64,000 nucleotides of DNA, taken from positions 186,001 through 250,000 of the forward strand of contig OZ025755.1 of NCBI GenBank assembly GCA_964019335.1, written 5' to 3'. The first letter of the stretch is position 1. Every line of letters begins with the position of its first letter. A model generated the notes under the pieces. That model was not told the origin of the DNA. It did no database searches and saw only the letters and a program-made list of their open reading frames with translations. Positions 1 through 9,241 of the stretch are shown in pieces. Made by a program: the position numbers and the translations under genes. Source of the DNA: Diplonema japonicum. Lineage: Eukaryota; Euglenozoa; Diplonemea; Diplonemida; Diplonemidae.

Positions 1-845
1 CCGACCCTGCAGAGGCTTCCCCGAGCCCTGTACCCCCACATACCCCCCCTAAGAATTCCAAAGCCCTAGGAAAAGCTTTAAAAAAATGGATTCCTTGGGT
101 TCTCGGCCTTGCAGGTGGCGCTGCGAGTCCGGATAAAAGACCCCCAACCCAAAATAACGTAGGATCAGGGGGGGGGGGGGGGGGGGGGTTTGCTACAGGC
201 TTCCCCAAGCCCCACAGGCGGGCGTGGCCCTGCCGACCCTGCAGAGGCTTACCCAAGCCCTGTACCCCTAAGATCACCCCCTTTTTGCGGAAAATCACCC
301 CTTTTTGCGGAAAATCACCCCCTATATGCGGAAGATGACCACGCCCTGCTGACCCTGTGGGCGGGCGTGGCCCTGCCGGCCCTGCGGAGGCTTCCCCGAG
401 CCCCGTGGCTCGGAGGCTACCCCGAGCCCTGTACCCCCACCCCCGAAGAATTCCAAAGCCCTGGGAAAAGCTTTAAAAAAATGGATTCTTTGGGTTCTCG
501 GCCTTGCAGGTGGCGCTGCGAGTCCGGATAAAAGACCCCCAACCCAAAATAACGTAGGATCAGGGGGGTTTGCTACAGGCTTCCCCAAGCCCCACAGGCG
601 GGCGCGGCCCTGCCGACCCTGCAGAGGCTTACCCAAGCCCCTGTATACCGGGAGATCCCAAACCCATGCGAAAGCAGAAAAGAAAAAAAATAAAAATAAA
701 AAAAATGAACTTTCTGGGCTCTCGGCTCTGTACATGGCGCTGCGGGTCCAGAGGAACCCCAGAAAAACGTAGAATCAGGAGTTTGGCTTCCCCAAGCCCC
801 ACAGGCGGGCGTGGCCATGCGAAAGCAAAAAAAAAAAAAAAAAAG
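1..845. repeat. Complex tandem repeat, unit about 380-394 bp
   Basis: Blocks recur in the same order. The motif CCGACCCTGCAGAGGCTT starts at 1, 233 and 613. The motif AGAATTCCAAAGCCCT starts near 52 and 446, and GGTTTGCTACAGGCTTCCCC near 187 and 566. A shorter, diverged third unit with a CTCGGCTCTGTACATGGCGC core lies at 715-760, and a relic of that core is at 1440-1460. Inside the unit, about 270-335, a roughly 22-24 bp sub-repeat (CTTTTTGCGGAAAATCACCC) occurs three times. Open frames here change with the unit and show no family signature, so I treat them as non-coding. Satellite or mobile-element debris are both possible. Confidence 0.75.
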
Positions 846-1395
846 GTGTCTTTGAAGGGAACCTGCAGTATGTGACAGGATCGCCTAACGACAATCAACT
901 CATCTAGTGTTTGATCCCTTCTGTCGTGGTAGTGCCTTAGGCCCGTCGTAGTATCTCATCAGCAGCTTGGGCGTGAAACCAACTAGCGAGTTGTTGAGGA
1001 TGCAATGCGTTCGCATTTGTTCCTCTAGGATCGAGTGGGTGACCTTCGGGGACGCGAAGATCGGACGAGTGGAGTATCCAGTGACGGCATGGCTGTGGAG
1101 CCCTAGGGTGCGTAGTGAGTGTACTGACTTCATAGTTTTTGCCGGAATCAGATGATTCCCCGTCCCTTTTAGATGGATCCTTTCTAAGACGCTGAGAATC
1201 CTGCCGAGCTTTCTCGCCCAGCATGCTATGTCTTCACCACCCATGTGGAGCCTTTCCGTTGCAATGAGGTCGACCGCCAGTTCCGCCTTAGAAACTTGCC
1301 CGCCGTCCTCGCCCCATTTTAGGGCCTTTAACCAGTTGAGGACAAATGGGATTAGGCCTGGGAAGTATTTCTTCTGCAGCCCATGCTCGTGGTAC
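846..1395 (-). mobile_element. Truncated non-LTR-like retroelement fragment, copy A
   Basis: A 550-bp block that is almost the same as 59908-60440. Read on the minus strand it holds an open frame with a retroelement-like C-terminal segment: a WYHEHG motif, a KYFPGLIPFVLNWLKALKWG stretch, then a KAELAVDLIATERLH stretch. This resembles the region after the catalytic domain in some non-LTR and DIRS-like reverse transcriptases, but the match is from memory of motif layout and moderate at best. The left boundary is the conserved terminal stem-loop (846-885) placed directly against poly(A) on the plus strand. The right boundary falls in another A-tract at about 1396. No catalytic YxDD is present, so this is a fragment and not an active copy. 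Confidence 0.6.
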
Positions 1396-1400
1396 CAAAA

Positions 1401-2325
1401 AAAAAAAAAAAAAAAAAAAAAGAAGAAATTAATTTTCTGGGCTCTCGGCTCTGTACCTGGCGCTTTTGTTACTTTTTTATTTTATATCTTTTTCTTTTTT
1501 TATTTGGTTTTGGGGAGGTGGTTCTGTACAGGTCGTGGTTGTGTCGTTGTTCCTGCTGTGGCCCATTTTTTTTTCTTCTTCTTTTTTTCATTTTTGTTTT
1601 AATTTATGTAAGTGTGTGTGTAAAAAGACCTGGAGAGTGTGGATGGGTTGGATGTTACTAGGGGATCACGAATAAATGGAAACGACGCTGGTTTTATCAT
1701 TCACATAATAGGAAGGGGAACACGTCTCCTGCAACCTTCTTTTTTTAATCGAGGGGAAGCTGGTAAATAAAGACCGTGGACTTGCGACTAAGCCTAGAGA
1801 AGGGGAAAAGAAAAAAAAAAAAATAGGAAGAAAATACGGTGACTTTAGATCCTCTTCCAAAGCACCTGATTTCCCCACATTTTTTTAATTCTCTTTTTTC
1901 TTTTCTTTTTTTTTTTTTTTTTGGCCAGCTACTTTACACCATTTCTCCCCTTCCGACAGTCTGGAAAAAAAAAAAAGAGAGAGAGGAATAAAAAAAAAAA
2001 AAAAAAAAGAAAGACTAACTAAAATAAGAAAACTAATAATAACGTGGCATTCTTAGTGAATCGTACCAGAAAATCGTTATTTTTTTTTTTTGATCTTCAA
2101 TTCTAAGAATGAAGAGGTCAGCACATGAAGTGACACACACACCCAAAAATATGTTTTTTTTTTTTCTTTTTCGGACTGTTAAAAAAAAAAGAAAAGAAAA
2201 AAAAAAGAGACCTAATAACGTGGCATTCTTAAAGTGAATCGTATCAGAAAATCGCTATTTTTTTTTTTTTTTTTTTTAGGTTTCTTATTACTTTTTTTCT
2301 TTCTTTTTTTCTGTTGTTCTTCATT
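1401..2325. other. Intergenic, homopolymer-rich; includes start of duplicated segment
   Basis: No gene is supported. The stretch is mostly T-tracts, A-tracts and microsatellite-like GAAA or TTC runs. From 1657 onward it is the left part of the 1.2 kb segment repeated at 9287. The phrase TAATAACGTGGCATTCTTA occurs at about 2036 and again, slightly changed, at about 2213. Confidence 0.7.
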
Positions 2326-2875
2326 CTAGAAGATGGAGAGGCCAGCACAGCATGGGGTGAAGCGAAGAGAGGAGACGACGGCGGAGCCAACGAGGAGGAG
2401 CATCGCGAGGTTGAACCAGATGCCCCTCATCCTGCCGACGGGGCCGTTCTTGCGGTAGCCACCACAGTAGAGCTCCCTCCCAACGATGTAGGCGACCGCG
2501 TTGGTGACAGTCCACATGGGGAAGTTCAGCCCAGAGACGAGAATGGTGAGAACGATCCCTGTGAGGCCTTCCACGTAGTTCCCGTGGGCCCTCTGGCAAG
2601 ATGCGTACTCCAGCCACTCCTTGTAGGACAGTTTGGCACAGTGCCTGCCGTCCCCCATGTCGGGGTAGGCACCCTTTGGGATGTCCATCCCGTACTTCTC
2701 TTTGAACATCTTGTTCTCCTCCTTGAGGTTCTTCTCAACCCACTCCTTGTTCATTACCCTGTAGCGTCCCACACGGGCCCCTTGTGTCAAGCAGTGGAAG
2801 GTCACCGCAACTGCACTCAGCATCACGTACCCGTAGTCGGCAGGAAGGGTGTAGGTCACTGACATTTTTTTTTTT
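1657..2875. repeat. Segmental duplication, copy 1
   Basis: About 1.22 kb that matches 9287-10508 almost base for base, including long non-coding stretches. The differences I see are homopolymer lengths and a few bases near 2280-2315. It carries the whole MAPEG gene at 2326-2865 and its 3' flank. The left boundary follows ACTAGGGGATCACG. The right boundary is inside the T-tract just upstream of the start codon, so the region further 5' of the gene is not shared between the copies. Confidence 0.95.
2326..2865 (-). CDS. MAPEG-family membrane protein (MGST3-like), copy 1
   Basis: A 179-residue protein of the MAPEG family, whose members are small four-helix membrane enzymes that conjugate or reduce lipid hydroperoxides with glutathione in ER or mitochondrial membranes. 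Support: hydrophobic segments at about 9-28, 97-120, 122-135 and 150-168; the family patch RAHGNYVE around residue 93; and the GRELYCGGYR motif near 130-140, matching the GR-x-x-Y-x-x-GYR pattern of MGST3. Length is typical for the family (140-180). The start is the first ATG after an 11-base A-tract in the sense strand. The protein appears identical to the one at 9957-10496; a third, diverged paralog sits at 3617-4156. Substrate and exact activity are not shown by the sequence. Confidence 0.9.
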   Translation of the reverse strand: MSVTYTLPADYGYVMLSAVAVTFHCLTQGARVGRYRVMNKEWVEKNLKEENKMFKEKYGMDIPKGAYPDMGDGRHCAKLSYKEWLEYASCQRAHGNYVEGLTGIVLTILVSGLNFPMWTVTNAVAYIVGRELYCGGYRKNGPVGRMRGIWFNLAMLLLVGSAVVSSLRFTPCCAGLSIF

Positions 2876-3616
2876 GTTTACCCGTCGTGTCTTTAGGAAA
2901 ACTAGTAAAGTGCTTTACAGAACAAAGTGGGGGGGGGGGGGGGATACGTTTTTAAAAGGGTTTTGCTTTTTGCTTTTATGTTCATTTTTTTTTTCTTCTT
3001 TCTTCGAAGGGTAGCGGGAAAAAAAAAAAAAATAGAAAAGGCGCAATAACGTCTCTTTTCTTCTTTTTTTTTTCTTTTTTTGAACAGTTCAGTAAGATAA
3101 GGATAAAAAAAATAAAGAAATAAAAAAGATGTCTTTGAGGGAACCTGCAGTATGTGACAGGATCGCCTTAAAAAAAGAAACGTTAGCAAGATTTTTTTTT
3201 TTTTTTTTTTTACTTCTCAGTTATTTTTATATGATAATAAGAAGTCGCAGCTAGGGGGGGGGGGGGGGGGGGGGGCTTAAGAAGATTCAAACAAACTGGG
3301 GGTAGGAGCGCCAACACAGGCGGTATAACTTTCAAAGAAAGAACAAAAAAGAATTCTTTATGACTATATGTCTTTGTTGTTCGCACGAGAAAAAAAAAAG
3401 GTTTTTTAAAAGCTGCGAAAGTTTTTTTTGCTCGGCACAAGTTGCATATAGTTATAAAAAAAAAATTTTTTTTTTGAAAGATAAATATTTGTAAGAAAAA
3501 AAAAAAAAAAAAAAAAAAGAGACAGGGATCCTCTTCCCTTGCTCCTATCCAAATAATAAAGAAGTGAAAGAAAGAAAAAAAAGGGTGTAAGAAAAAAAAG
3601 AATTTTGTTCTTCATT
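2876..3616. other. Intergenic spacer between MAPEG genes
   Basis: T-, A- and G-tracts with no supported gene. It holds a short copy of the retroelement terminal stem-loop at 3129-3170 (listed separately) and a 20-base G-run near 3255. Confidence 0.7.
3129..3170 (-). mobile_element. Retroelement terminal stem-loop, copy B
   Basis: About 42 bp matching the fixed end of the retroelement at 846-885: GGGAACCTGCAG, then TATGTGACAGGATCGCCT. It is flanked by A-tracts on both sides, as expected for a severely truncated insertion that kept only the end. The CCTG/CAGG arms can pair around a 10-nt loop. Confidence 0.75.
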
Positions 3617-4156
3617 CTAGAAGATGGGGAGGTCAGCACCCAACGTTGTGAAGCGAAGAGAGGAGACGAAGGCGGAGCCAACGAGGAGGAGCATCGCGAG
3701 CATAAACCAAATGCCCCTCAATCTGCCGGCTGGGCCCTTCTTGCGGTAGCCACCACAGTAGAGCTCCCTCCCAACGATGTAGGCGATCGTGTTGGTGACA
3801 GTCCACATGGGGAAGTTCAGCCCAGAGACGAGAATGGTGAGAACGATCCCTGTGAGGCCTTCCACGTAGTTCCCGTGGGCCCTCTGGCCAGATGCGTACT
3901 CCAGCCACTCCTTGTAGGACAGTTTGGCACAGTGCCTGCCGTCCCCCATGTCGGGGAAGGCACCCTTTGGGATGTCCGTCCCGTACTTCTCTTTGAACAT
4001 CTTGTTCTCCTCCTTGAGGTTCTTCTCAACCCACTCCTTGCTCATGATCACCTCCCTTCCAACCTTTGACCCTTGCACCATGCAGTGGAAGGTCACCGCC
4101 ACAGCACCAGCCATCACGAACCCGTAGTTCTCTGGAAGGGTGTAGGTCACTGACAT
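3617..4156 (-). CDS. MAPEG-family membrane protein (MGST3-like), diverged paralog
   Basis: 179 residues and the same architecture as the other two MAPEG proteins in the window, with RAHGNYVE and GRELYCGGYR kept. It differs in the first 40 residues (MVQGSKVGREVIM in place of LTQGARVGRYRVM), in the loop before the last helix, and at the C-terminus (TTLGADLPIF). It keeps a Gly where the other copies have a Cys just before the RAHGN motif (YASGQ versus YASCQ). The start codon directly follows a roughly 9-base A-tract. The gene lies about 750 bp left of copy 1's start, in the same orientation, so this is a tandem gene family. Probable role: membrane glutathione transferase/peroxidase, inferred from family only. 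Confidence 0.9.
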   Translation of the reverse strand: MSVTYTLPENYGFVMAGAVAVTFHCMVQGSKVGREVIMSKEWVEKNLKEENKMFKEKYGTDIPKGAFPDMGDGRHCAKLSYKEWLEYASGQRAHGNYVEGLTGIVLTILVSGLNFPMWTVTNTIAYIVGRELYCGGYRKKGPAGRLRGIWFMLAMLLLVGSAFVSSLRFTTLGADLPIF

Positions 4157-4168
4157 TTTTTTTTTCCC

Positions 4169-4201
<33 letters not shown>

Positions 4202-4311
4202 CTGTTGTGTTTTTTGTTTTGTTTTTTTTTTATAATTTATTTTAGAGAGAAAAGAAGGCGTTGCTGAAATAGAACGAAAGGGAGAAAGATAAAGGCAAAC
4301 GAAAAAAAAAA

Positions 4312-4380
4312 AAGAGACATTTAAGGGTACCTGCGGTATGTGGCAGGACGCCTGAAGAGTCTCAATCTATCTCTTGATCG
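4312..4380 (-). mobile_element. Diverged retroelement end, copy C
   Basis: GGTACCTGCGGTATGTGGCAGG and the following CGCCTGAAG match the conserved retroelement end with several substitutions, and the sequence continues with a weak match (TCTCTTGATCGAACC) to the next part of the long copies. A-tract lies on its left, as in all other copies. An older insertion. Confidence 0.55.
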
Positions 4381-5356
4381 AACCTCAATAATAATTATAA
4401 TAATGGCCAGGTGGTGTATCCTGTATAAAGTAGTGTCTACTTGATGACAGGGGGGGCGCACCTTGGTCAAGCTGTATCCTCTTCTGCATTCCAGTTCGTC
4501 TCCTTAATCCTCTGCCGGGTGCCCCGGCGTGCAGAGAGAGAGAGAGAGAGAGTTGAGAATAAAAAAAAAAATATTTATTTTTATTTTATTTCCCTCCCCT
4601 GTCATTTCCTTTGAGAGCCCCGGGAACTTTATTTATTTCCTCATGTTTTCTTTAGAACTTTACAATGGGGCGCAAGGCGAAGTGGCATGTCTTCCGTTCA
4701 AAGAACAACGCAGGGCTGCTTGTCCAGTGCAAGAATGAGAGCCTGTTGTTGCCCAGCCTATAGGCAAGACAACATTTTACCAGCTGGTATTTATCTTGCA
4801 CAAAAGCTAGGCCTCAGCAATGCTGAGGTTTATGCGTCGTATGCGTTTCCTAGCTTGCTACTCGTTTAAGGTGGCAAAGTGATGGCATGGCGAGTCGGTA
4901 TCGAGCAGCCCACACAAGCTCTGAACGAGTGGAAGTTACTCAACCACAAGTACAGCTTACTCAACCACAAATAGCCCAAGAACACGAAGTTCGTGTTTAC
5001 ATAATTATCAACAAGAGCAATCTTGATGATTGATATTTTTTGCCGCAAAATTGTTTCTTATTCTCTTCAGGGAAAAGTACTCTCCAACCTGCTGCGACAC
5101 AGTAGGAACCATTGAAGGGTGCCTCTCGCCTGAAGAGGACAGCACCTGGAGGAGTCGCAAGATATCCGAAATTGAGAGATACCTAGCACTGACCATACTG
5201 ATTATACCCCTTCCCTTTTAGGGCGGCTTCCGTCTCAGGGAGCTTGCATGTTAATTTGAATTTTATTTGCCTTCAGCCTTACAAATCTCCAGGTAGAAAT
5301 GTACTGCCAGTTGTCGTCGGGAAATAAAATAAAAATAAAATATTGGATTGTTAAAG

Positions 5357-5457
5357 CAAAGTGAACTTTATTCTTCCCTCGGCTGATATGCTGTCCCTCG
5401 GGTCGCCCCCTCGGGATAGAATATCAGCCTCTGGAAATAAAGTTCACTTTATTTATT
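5357..5457. mobile_element. Fold-back (MITE-like) element, about 100 bp
   Basis: The two halves are near-complements. The left arm begins AAAGTGAACTTTATT and continues through CTGATATGCTGTCCCTCGGG; the right arm runs CCTCGGGATAGAATATCAG and ends AATAAAGTTCACTTT. Arms are about 45 bp with a short centre. No coding capacity. It could be a miniature inverted-repeat transposon or a hairpin-forming relic. Confidence 0.7.
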
Positions 5458-6280
5458 CAAAAATCAACAGTTATAAAAAAAGAAAAAAACAAAGGAAAAG
5501 TAATACGGTAGCCATACAATGGCCAACAATATCGTAATTGTAAAAGAAAGAAAGAAGAAAAGAAAAAAAAAAGAGAGAGAATAAATAGAAAAAGGCCGAG
5601 ATAGAGCCTTATCCAAGGGAGAGGAAAATTCTTTTTTTATTCTAATTTGATCTTTTTTTTTTTGTTTTATATTTTTTTTATGCTTTATATTATTACTTTT
5701 TTTGTTTTGCTTTGTTGTGTATTTTTTTTTTTCTTTTTTTTTTTTTTTTCTAAAATCTTTTTCAATATTGCACGCGCCCACTTGTGCCTTGTGGGTTGCT
5801 GGGGCGGGCTTGAAAATCTTAATTTTTTTTTATTATTCTTGAGAAACAAATCAGGAAGGGGGGAAGGGAAAAAGTAAAAGCGGCAAAAATGGCTTTAATT
5901 CCCTTATTTCTTCGTTTTTTTTTTTTTTTTTTTAAAAAAAAGAGACATTTAAAAAGAATCGAATCCCTACTCAGCAACAAATCCTGCTGTAGCAGAGAGA
6001 CGGTTTATTTATAAGTTCGATAGGTGGTATTCAAAGAGAGGAAGTGGGGGAGAGGGGCAGTGTCTGTGTACTGTCTGTTGAGTAGGTTTTTTTTTTTTTT
6101 TTAAATCCTGTCTTCACACCCCTCTCAATTTTTTTTTTTTAACACTAGACTACGCCACCGCCCAACAAGAACAAGGAATAGGAAATAGGTGGACAGAAAT
6201 AAATAAAGTAGTTCGCTTTTTTTTCTTTTCTTTTAACAAAGGGAAATTCTAATTTTTACCCCCTTTTTTTTTTCGTATAC

Positions 6281-9241
6281 TCAAACCTCGTAAACAGAAT
6301 TCCTCAGGTGGCCACCACAAATCTGGTCGGTGTTCCCCTTGCAGGAAGCCCTGCAGTCACCCTCTGGTGCTTCCTCCTGAGGGAGGTCTTGGCCACACCA
6401 GCATTGTGTCCACTTCTGCAGGCCAGCGTACCTGTACCCGTTGTGCCTGCACACTGCTGTACATTCTTCTACTGTGTTGCCCCTGCTGGAGTACCCCAGT
6501 ACAGGGAGTGTTCTCTCACCCTTGTAATCTGTAAAGCACCCTTTGTAGTTTGCAGGGGGTGCCACAGGGGGTGCGGCCCCTTCCAGGTCGTACACACTGC
6601 TGCGCCACTTGTTCCCGCAGGAGGCAGTTGCGTCCCCTGCACAAGCCATCTTGCACGCCGTGCCCACCGTGCGCCTAGCCCCTCTGACCCCCTCCCCGCA
6701 CCAGCACTGGTCGCCGTCCCTCAGCCCTGCGAACCTGAACCCCCTCGACACGCAGACTGCCCCGCACCCGTCTACTGTCATCTCCTCGTTTTTGTGTGAG
6801 AAGACAAGTCCCTTGTGCTTGAAGCACCCTACAAACGGGATCACGTGGGGCGCACCTGCACTGTCTGCGTTTGTGACGAAAGGGTTGCTCTCCTCGGGTT
6901 TGGTCCCGTTGCTGTCAGGGAAGGTCCAGTTACCCTCAGGGAAGGTTCCGTTGTTGTCAGGGAAGGTCCAGTTACCCTCAGGGAAGGTTCCGTTGCTGTC
7001 AGGGAAGGTCCAGTTGCCCTCAGGGAAGGTTCCGTTGCTGTCAGGGAAGGTCCAGTTACCCTCAGGGAAGGTTCCGTTACTGTCAGGGAAGGTCCAGTTA
7101 CCCTCAGGGAAGGTTCCGTTGCTGTCAGGGAAGGTCCAGTTGCCCTCAGGGAAGGTTCCGTTGTTGTCAGGGAAGGTCCAGTTGCCCTCAGGGAAGGTTC
7201 CGTTACTGTCAGGGAAGGTCCAGTTACCCTCAGGGAAGGTCCAGTTGCCCTCAGGGAAGGTGTCGTTGTTGTCAGGGAAGGTCCAGTTACCCTCAGGGAA
7301 GGTTCCGTTGTTGTCAGGGAAGGTCCAGTTGCCCTCAGGGAAGGTTCCGTTGTTGTCAGGGAAGGTCCAGTTACCCTCAGGGAAGGTTCCGTTGCTGTCA
7401 GGGAAGGTCCAGTTACCTTCAGGGAAGGTTCCGTTACTGTCAGGGAAGGTCCAGTTGCCCTCGGGGAAGGTTCCGTTGTTGTCAGGGAAGGTCCAGTTAC
7501 CCTCAGGGAAGGTTCCGTTGCTGTCAGGGAAGGTCCAGTTGCCCTCAGGGAAGGTTCCGTTACTGTCAGGGAAGGTCCAGTTACCTTCAGGGAAGGTTCC
7601 GTTACTGTCAGGGAAGGTCCAGTTGCCCTCAGGGAAGGTTCCGTTGTTGTCAGGGAAGGTCCAGTTACCCTCAGGGAAGGTTCCGTTGCTGTCAGGGAAG
7701 GTCCAGTTACCTTCAGGGAAGGTTCCGTTACTGTCAGGGAAGGTCCAGTTACCTTCAGGGAAGGTTCCGTTACTGTCAGGGAAGGTCCAGTTGCCCTCAG
7801 GGAAGGTTCCGTTGTTGTCAGGGAAGGTCCAGTTACCCTCAGGGAAGGTTCCGTTGCTGTCAGGGAAGGTCCAGTTGCCCTCAGGGAAGGTTCCGTTGCT
7901 GTCAGGGAAGGTCCAGTTACCCTCAGGGAAGGTTCCGTTACTGTCAGGGAAGGTCCAGTTACCCTCAGGGAAGGTTCCGTTGCTGTCAGGGAAGGTCCAG
8001 TTGCCCTCAGGGAAGGTTCCGTTGTTGTCAGGGAAGGTCCAGTTGCCCTCAGGGAAGGTTCCGTTACTGTCAGGGAAGGTCCAGTTACCCTCAGGGAAGG
8101 TCCAGTTGCCCTCAGGGAAGGTGTCGTTGTTGTCAGGGAAGGTCCAGTTACCCTCAGGGAAGGTTCCGTTGTTGTCAGGGAAGGTCCAGTTGCCCTCAGG
8201 GAAGGTTCCGTTGTTGTCAGGGAAGGTCCAGTTACCCTCAGGGAAGGTTCCGTTGCTGTCAGGGAAGGTCCAGTTACCTTCAGGGAAGGTTCCGTTACTG
8301 TCAGGGAAGGTCCAGTTGCCCTCGGGGAAGGTTCCGTTGTTGTCAGGGAAGGTCCAGTTACCCTCAGGGAAGGTTCCGTTGCTGTCAGGGAAGGTCCAGT
8401 TACCTTCAGGGAAGGTTCCGTTACTGTCAGGGAAGGTCCAGTTACCTTCAGGGAAGGTTCCGTTACTGTCAGGGAAGGTCCAGTTGCCCTCAGGGAAGGT
8501 TCCGTTGTTGTCAGGGAAGGTCCAGTTACCCTCAGGGAAGGTTCCGTTGCTGTCAGGGAAGGTCCAGTTACCTTCAGGGAAGGTTCCGTTACTGTCAGGG
8601 AAGGTCCAGTTACCTTCAGGGAAGGTTCCGTTACTGTCAGGGAAGGTCCAGTTGCCCTCAGGGAAGGTTCCGTTGTTGTCAGGGAAGGTCCAGTTACCCT
8701 CAGGGAAGGTTCCGTTGCTGTCAGGGAAGGTCCAGTTACCTTCAGGGAAGGTTCCGTTACTGTCAGGGAAGGTCCAGTTGCCCTCAGGGAAGGTTCCGTT
8801 GTTGTCAGGGAAGGTCCAGTTGCCCTCAGGGAAGGTTCCGTTGTTGTCAGGGAAGGTCCAGTTACCCTCAGGGAAGGTTCCGTTGCTGTCAGGGAAGGTC
8901 CAGTTACCTTCAGGGAAGGTTCCGTTACTGTCAGGGAAGGTCCAGTTGCCCTCAGGGAAGGTTCCGTTGTTGTCAGGGAAGGTCCAGTTGCCCTCGGGGA
9001 AGGTTCTGTTGTTGTCAGGGAAGGTCCAGTTGCCCTCGGGGAAGAAGGACCCGTTGTCGTTGGGGAAAGTGAGGTTGCCGTCGGGAACACTCCAGGTGCC
9101 CTCAGGCCGTGCCTCGTAGGTCCCCTCTTCCGTTATATTGCTACCATGGCCAGCAGGGACGGTCCCTTCAGGCCTCACAGCTTCCATAGGTAAAAGGCCG
9201 CACAGCACCCCTGCGGTCACAGCAAGAAACATCATGTTCAA
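6281..9241 (-). CDS. Secreted WSC-domain protein with giant sequon-repeat array
   Basis: 986 residues. An N-terminal hydrophobic segment (about 3-20, ending near GLLPMEA) looks like a signal peptide. Residues about 65-785 are roughly 100 tandem heptads of consensus F-P-(E/D)-x-N-(W/G)-T, arranged mainly as 14-residue pairs FPEGNWT/FPDSNGT or FPDNNGT. Each heptad carries an N-x-T glycosylation sequon. Two WSC-type cysteine-rich domains follow (about 800-890 and 900-985, with CFKHKG, CWCGEG, CFTDYKG and CWCGQD), a fold known for binding carbohydrate at cell surfaces and walls. There is no clear C-terminal anchor. Likely role: heavily glycosylated extracellular or cell-surface protein, with lectin-like heads on a long sugar-coated stalk. 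The 42-bp DNA unit has no stop in several frames, which explains the long shadow frames on the other strand. It sits between the two nearly identical MAPEG duplicons. Confidence 0.9.
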   Translation of the reverse strand: MNMMFLAVTAGVLCGLLPMEAVRPEGTVPAGHGSNITEEGTYEARPEGTWSVPDGNLTFPNDNGSFFPEGNWTFPDNNRTFPEGNWTFPDNNGTFPEGNWTFPDSNGTFPEGNWTFPDSNGTFPEGNWTFPDNNGTFPEGNWTFPDNNGTFPEGNWTFPDSNGTFPEGNWTFPDSNGTFPEGNWTFPDNNGTFPEGNWTFPDSNGTFPEGNWTFPDSNGTFPEGNWTFPDSNGTFPEGNWTFPDNNGTFPEGNWTFPDSNGTFPEGNWTFPDSNGTFPEGNWTFPDSNGTFPEGNWTFPDNNGTFPEGNWTFPDSNGTFPEGNWTFPDSNGTFPEGNWTFPDNNGTFPEGNWTFPDNNGTFPEGNWTFPDNNDTFPEGNWTFPEGNWTFPDSNGTFPEGNWTFPDNNGTFPEGNWTFPDSNGTFPEGNWTFPDSNGTFPEGNWTFPDSNGTFPEGNWTFPDSNGTFPEGNWTFPDNNGTFPEGNWTFPDSNGTFPEGNWTFPDSNGTFPEGNWTFPDSNGTFPEGNWTFPDNNGTFPEGNWTFPDSNGTFPEGNWTFPDSNGTFPEGNWTFPDSNGTFPEGNWTFPDNNGTFPEGNWTFPDSNGTFPEGNWTFPDSNGTFPEGNWTFPDNNGTFPEGNWTFPDNNGTFPEGNWTFPDNNDTFPEGNWTFPEGNWTFPDSNGTFPEGNWTFPDNNGTFPEGNWTFPDSNGTFPEGNWTFPDSNGTFPEGNWTFPDSNGTFPEGNWTFPDSNGTFPEGNWTFPDNNGTFPEGNWTFPDSNGTKPEESNPFVTNADSAGAPHVIPFVGCFKHKGLVFSHKNEEMTVDGCGAVCVSRGFRFAGLRDGDQCWCGEGVRGARRTVGTACKMACAGDATASCGNKWRSSVYDLEGAAPPVAPPANYKGCFTDYKGERTLPVLGYSSRGNTVEECTAVCRHNGYRYAGLQKWTQCWCGQDLPQEEAPEGDCRASCKGNTDQICGGHLRNSVYEV
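6905..9050 (-). repeat. 42-bp (2 x 21 bp) coding tandem array with 861-bp higher-order repeat
   Basis: The coding array of the WSC protein. The basic DNA unit is 21 bp and encodes one heptad; the common unit is 42 bp. A half-unit slip, giving two FPEGNWT heptads in a row just after an NNDTF variant, occurs twice, at about 7220-7270 and 8081-8131. The GTGTCGTTGTTG variant starts at 7260 and 8121, so the copies are 861 bp apart (20.5 units, 287 codons). The order of synonymous variants around the two sites is largely the same, showing a block duplication on top of unit-by-unit growth. Confidence 0.9.

Larger units (their letters stand above)
4157..6280. other. Intergenic region with small repeats; no supported gene
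   Basis: The 4640-5230 part is less homopolymeric and contains short open frames on both strands, but none shows a family motif. It holds a stem-loop relic at 4312-4355, the 8-bp palindrome CCTCAGCA-A-TGCTGAGG near 4811, a direct repeat TACTCAACCACAA near 4933 and 4953, an AG dinucleotide run at about 4532-4552, and a fold-back element at 5357-5457. The remainder is A/T tract. Confidence 0.6.

Noticed and set aside
270-340. Possible CRISPR-like array
   Set aside because: Only three 22-24 bp copies with no spacers, in a eukaryotic satellite context.
846-1395. Plus-strand frame MGVKPTSELL... at 967-1155
   Set aside because: Present in both retroelement copies but shorter and without motif; the minus-strand frame has the retroelement-like blocks.
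2314-2862. 182-codon plus-strand frame opposite MAPEG copy 1 (also 9945-10493)
   Set aside because: Shadow of the MAPEG gene on the other strand; no family features, and the MAPEG motifs are clear on the minus strand.
4640-5230. Possible gene in the mixed-composition stretch left of 5.3 kb
   Set aside because: Short frames on both strands without motif or plausible splice pairs; cannot be supported.
6609-9193. Two very long plus-strand frames (836 and 792 codons) and a 749-codon second minus-strand frame over the WSC gene
   Set aside because: They arise because the 42-bp unit is a multiple of three without stops in those frames. They have no signal peptide or domain and end where the array ends.
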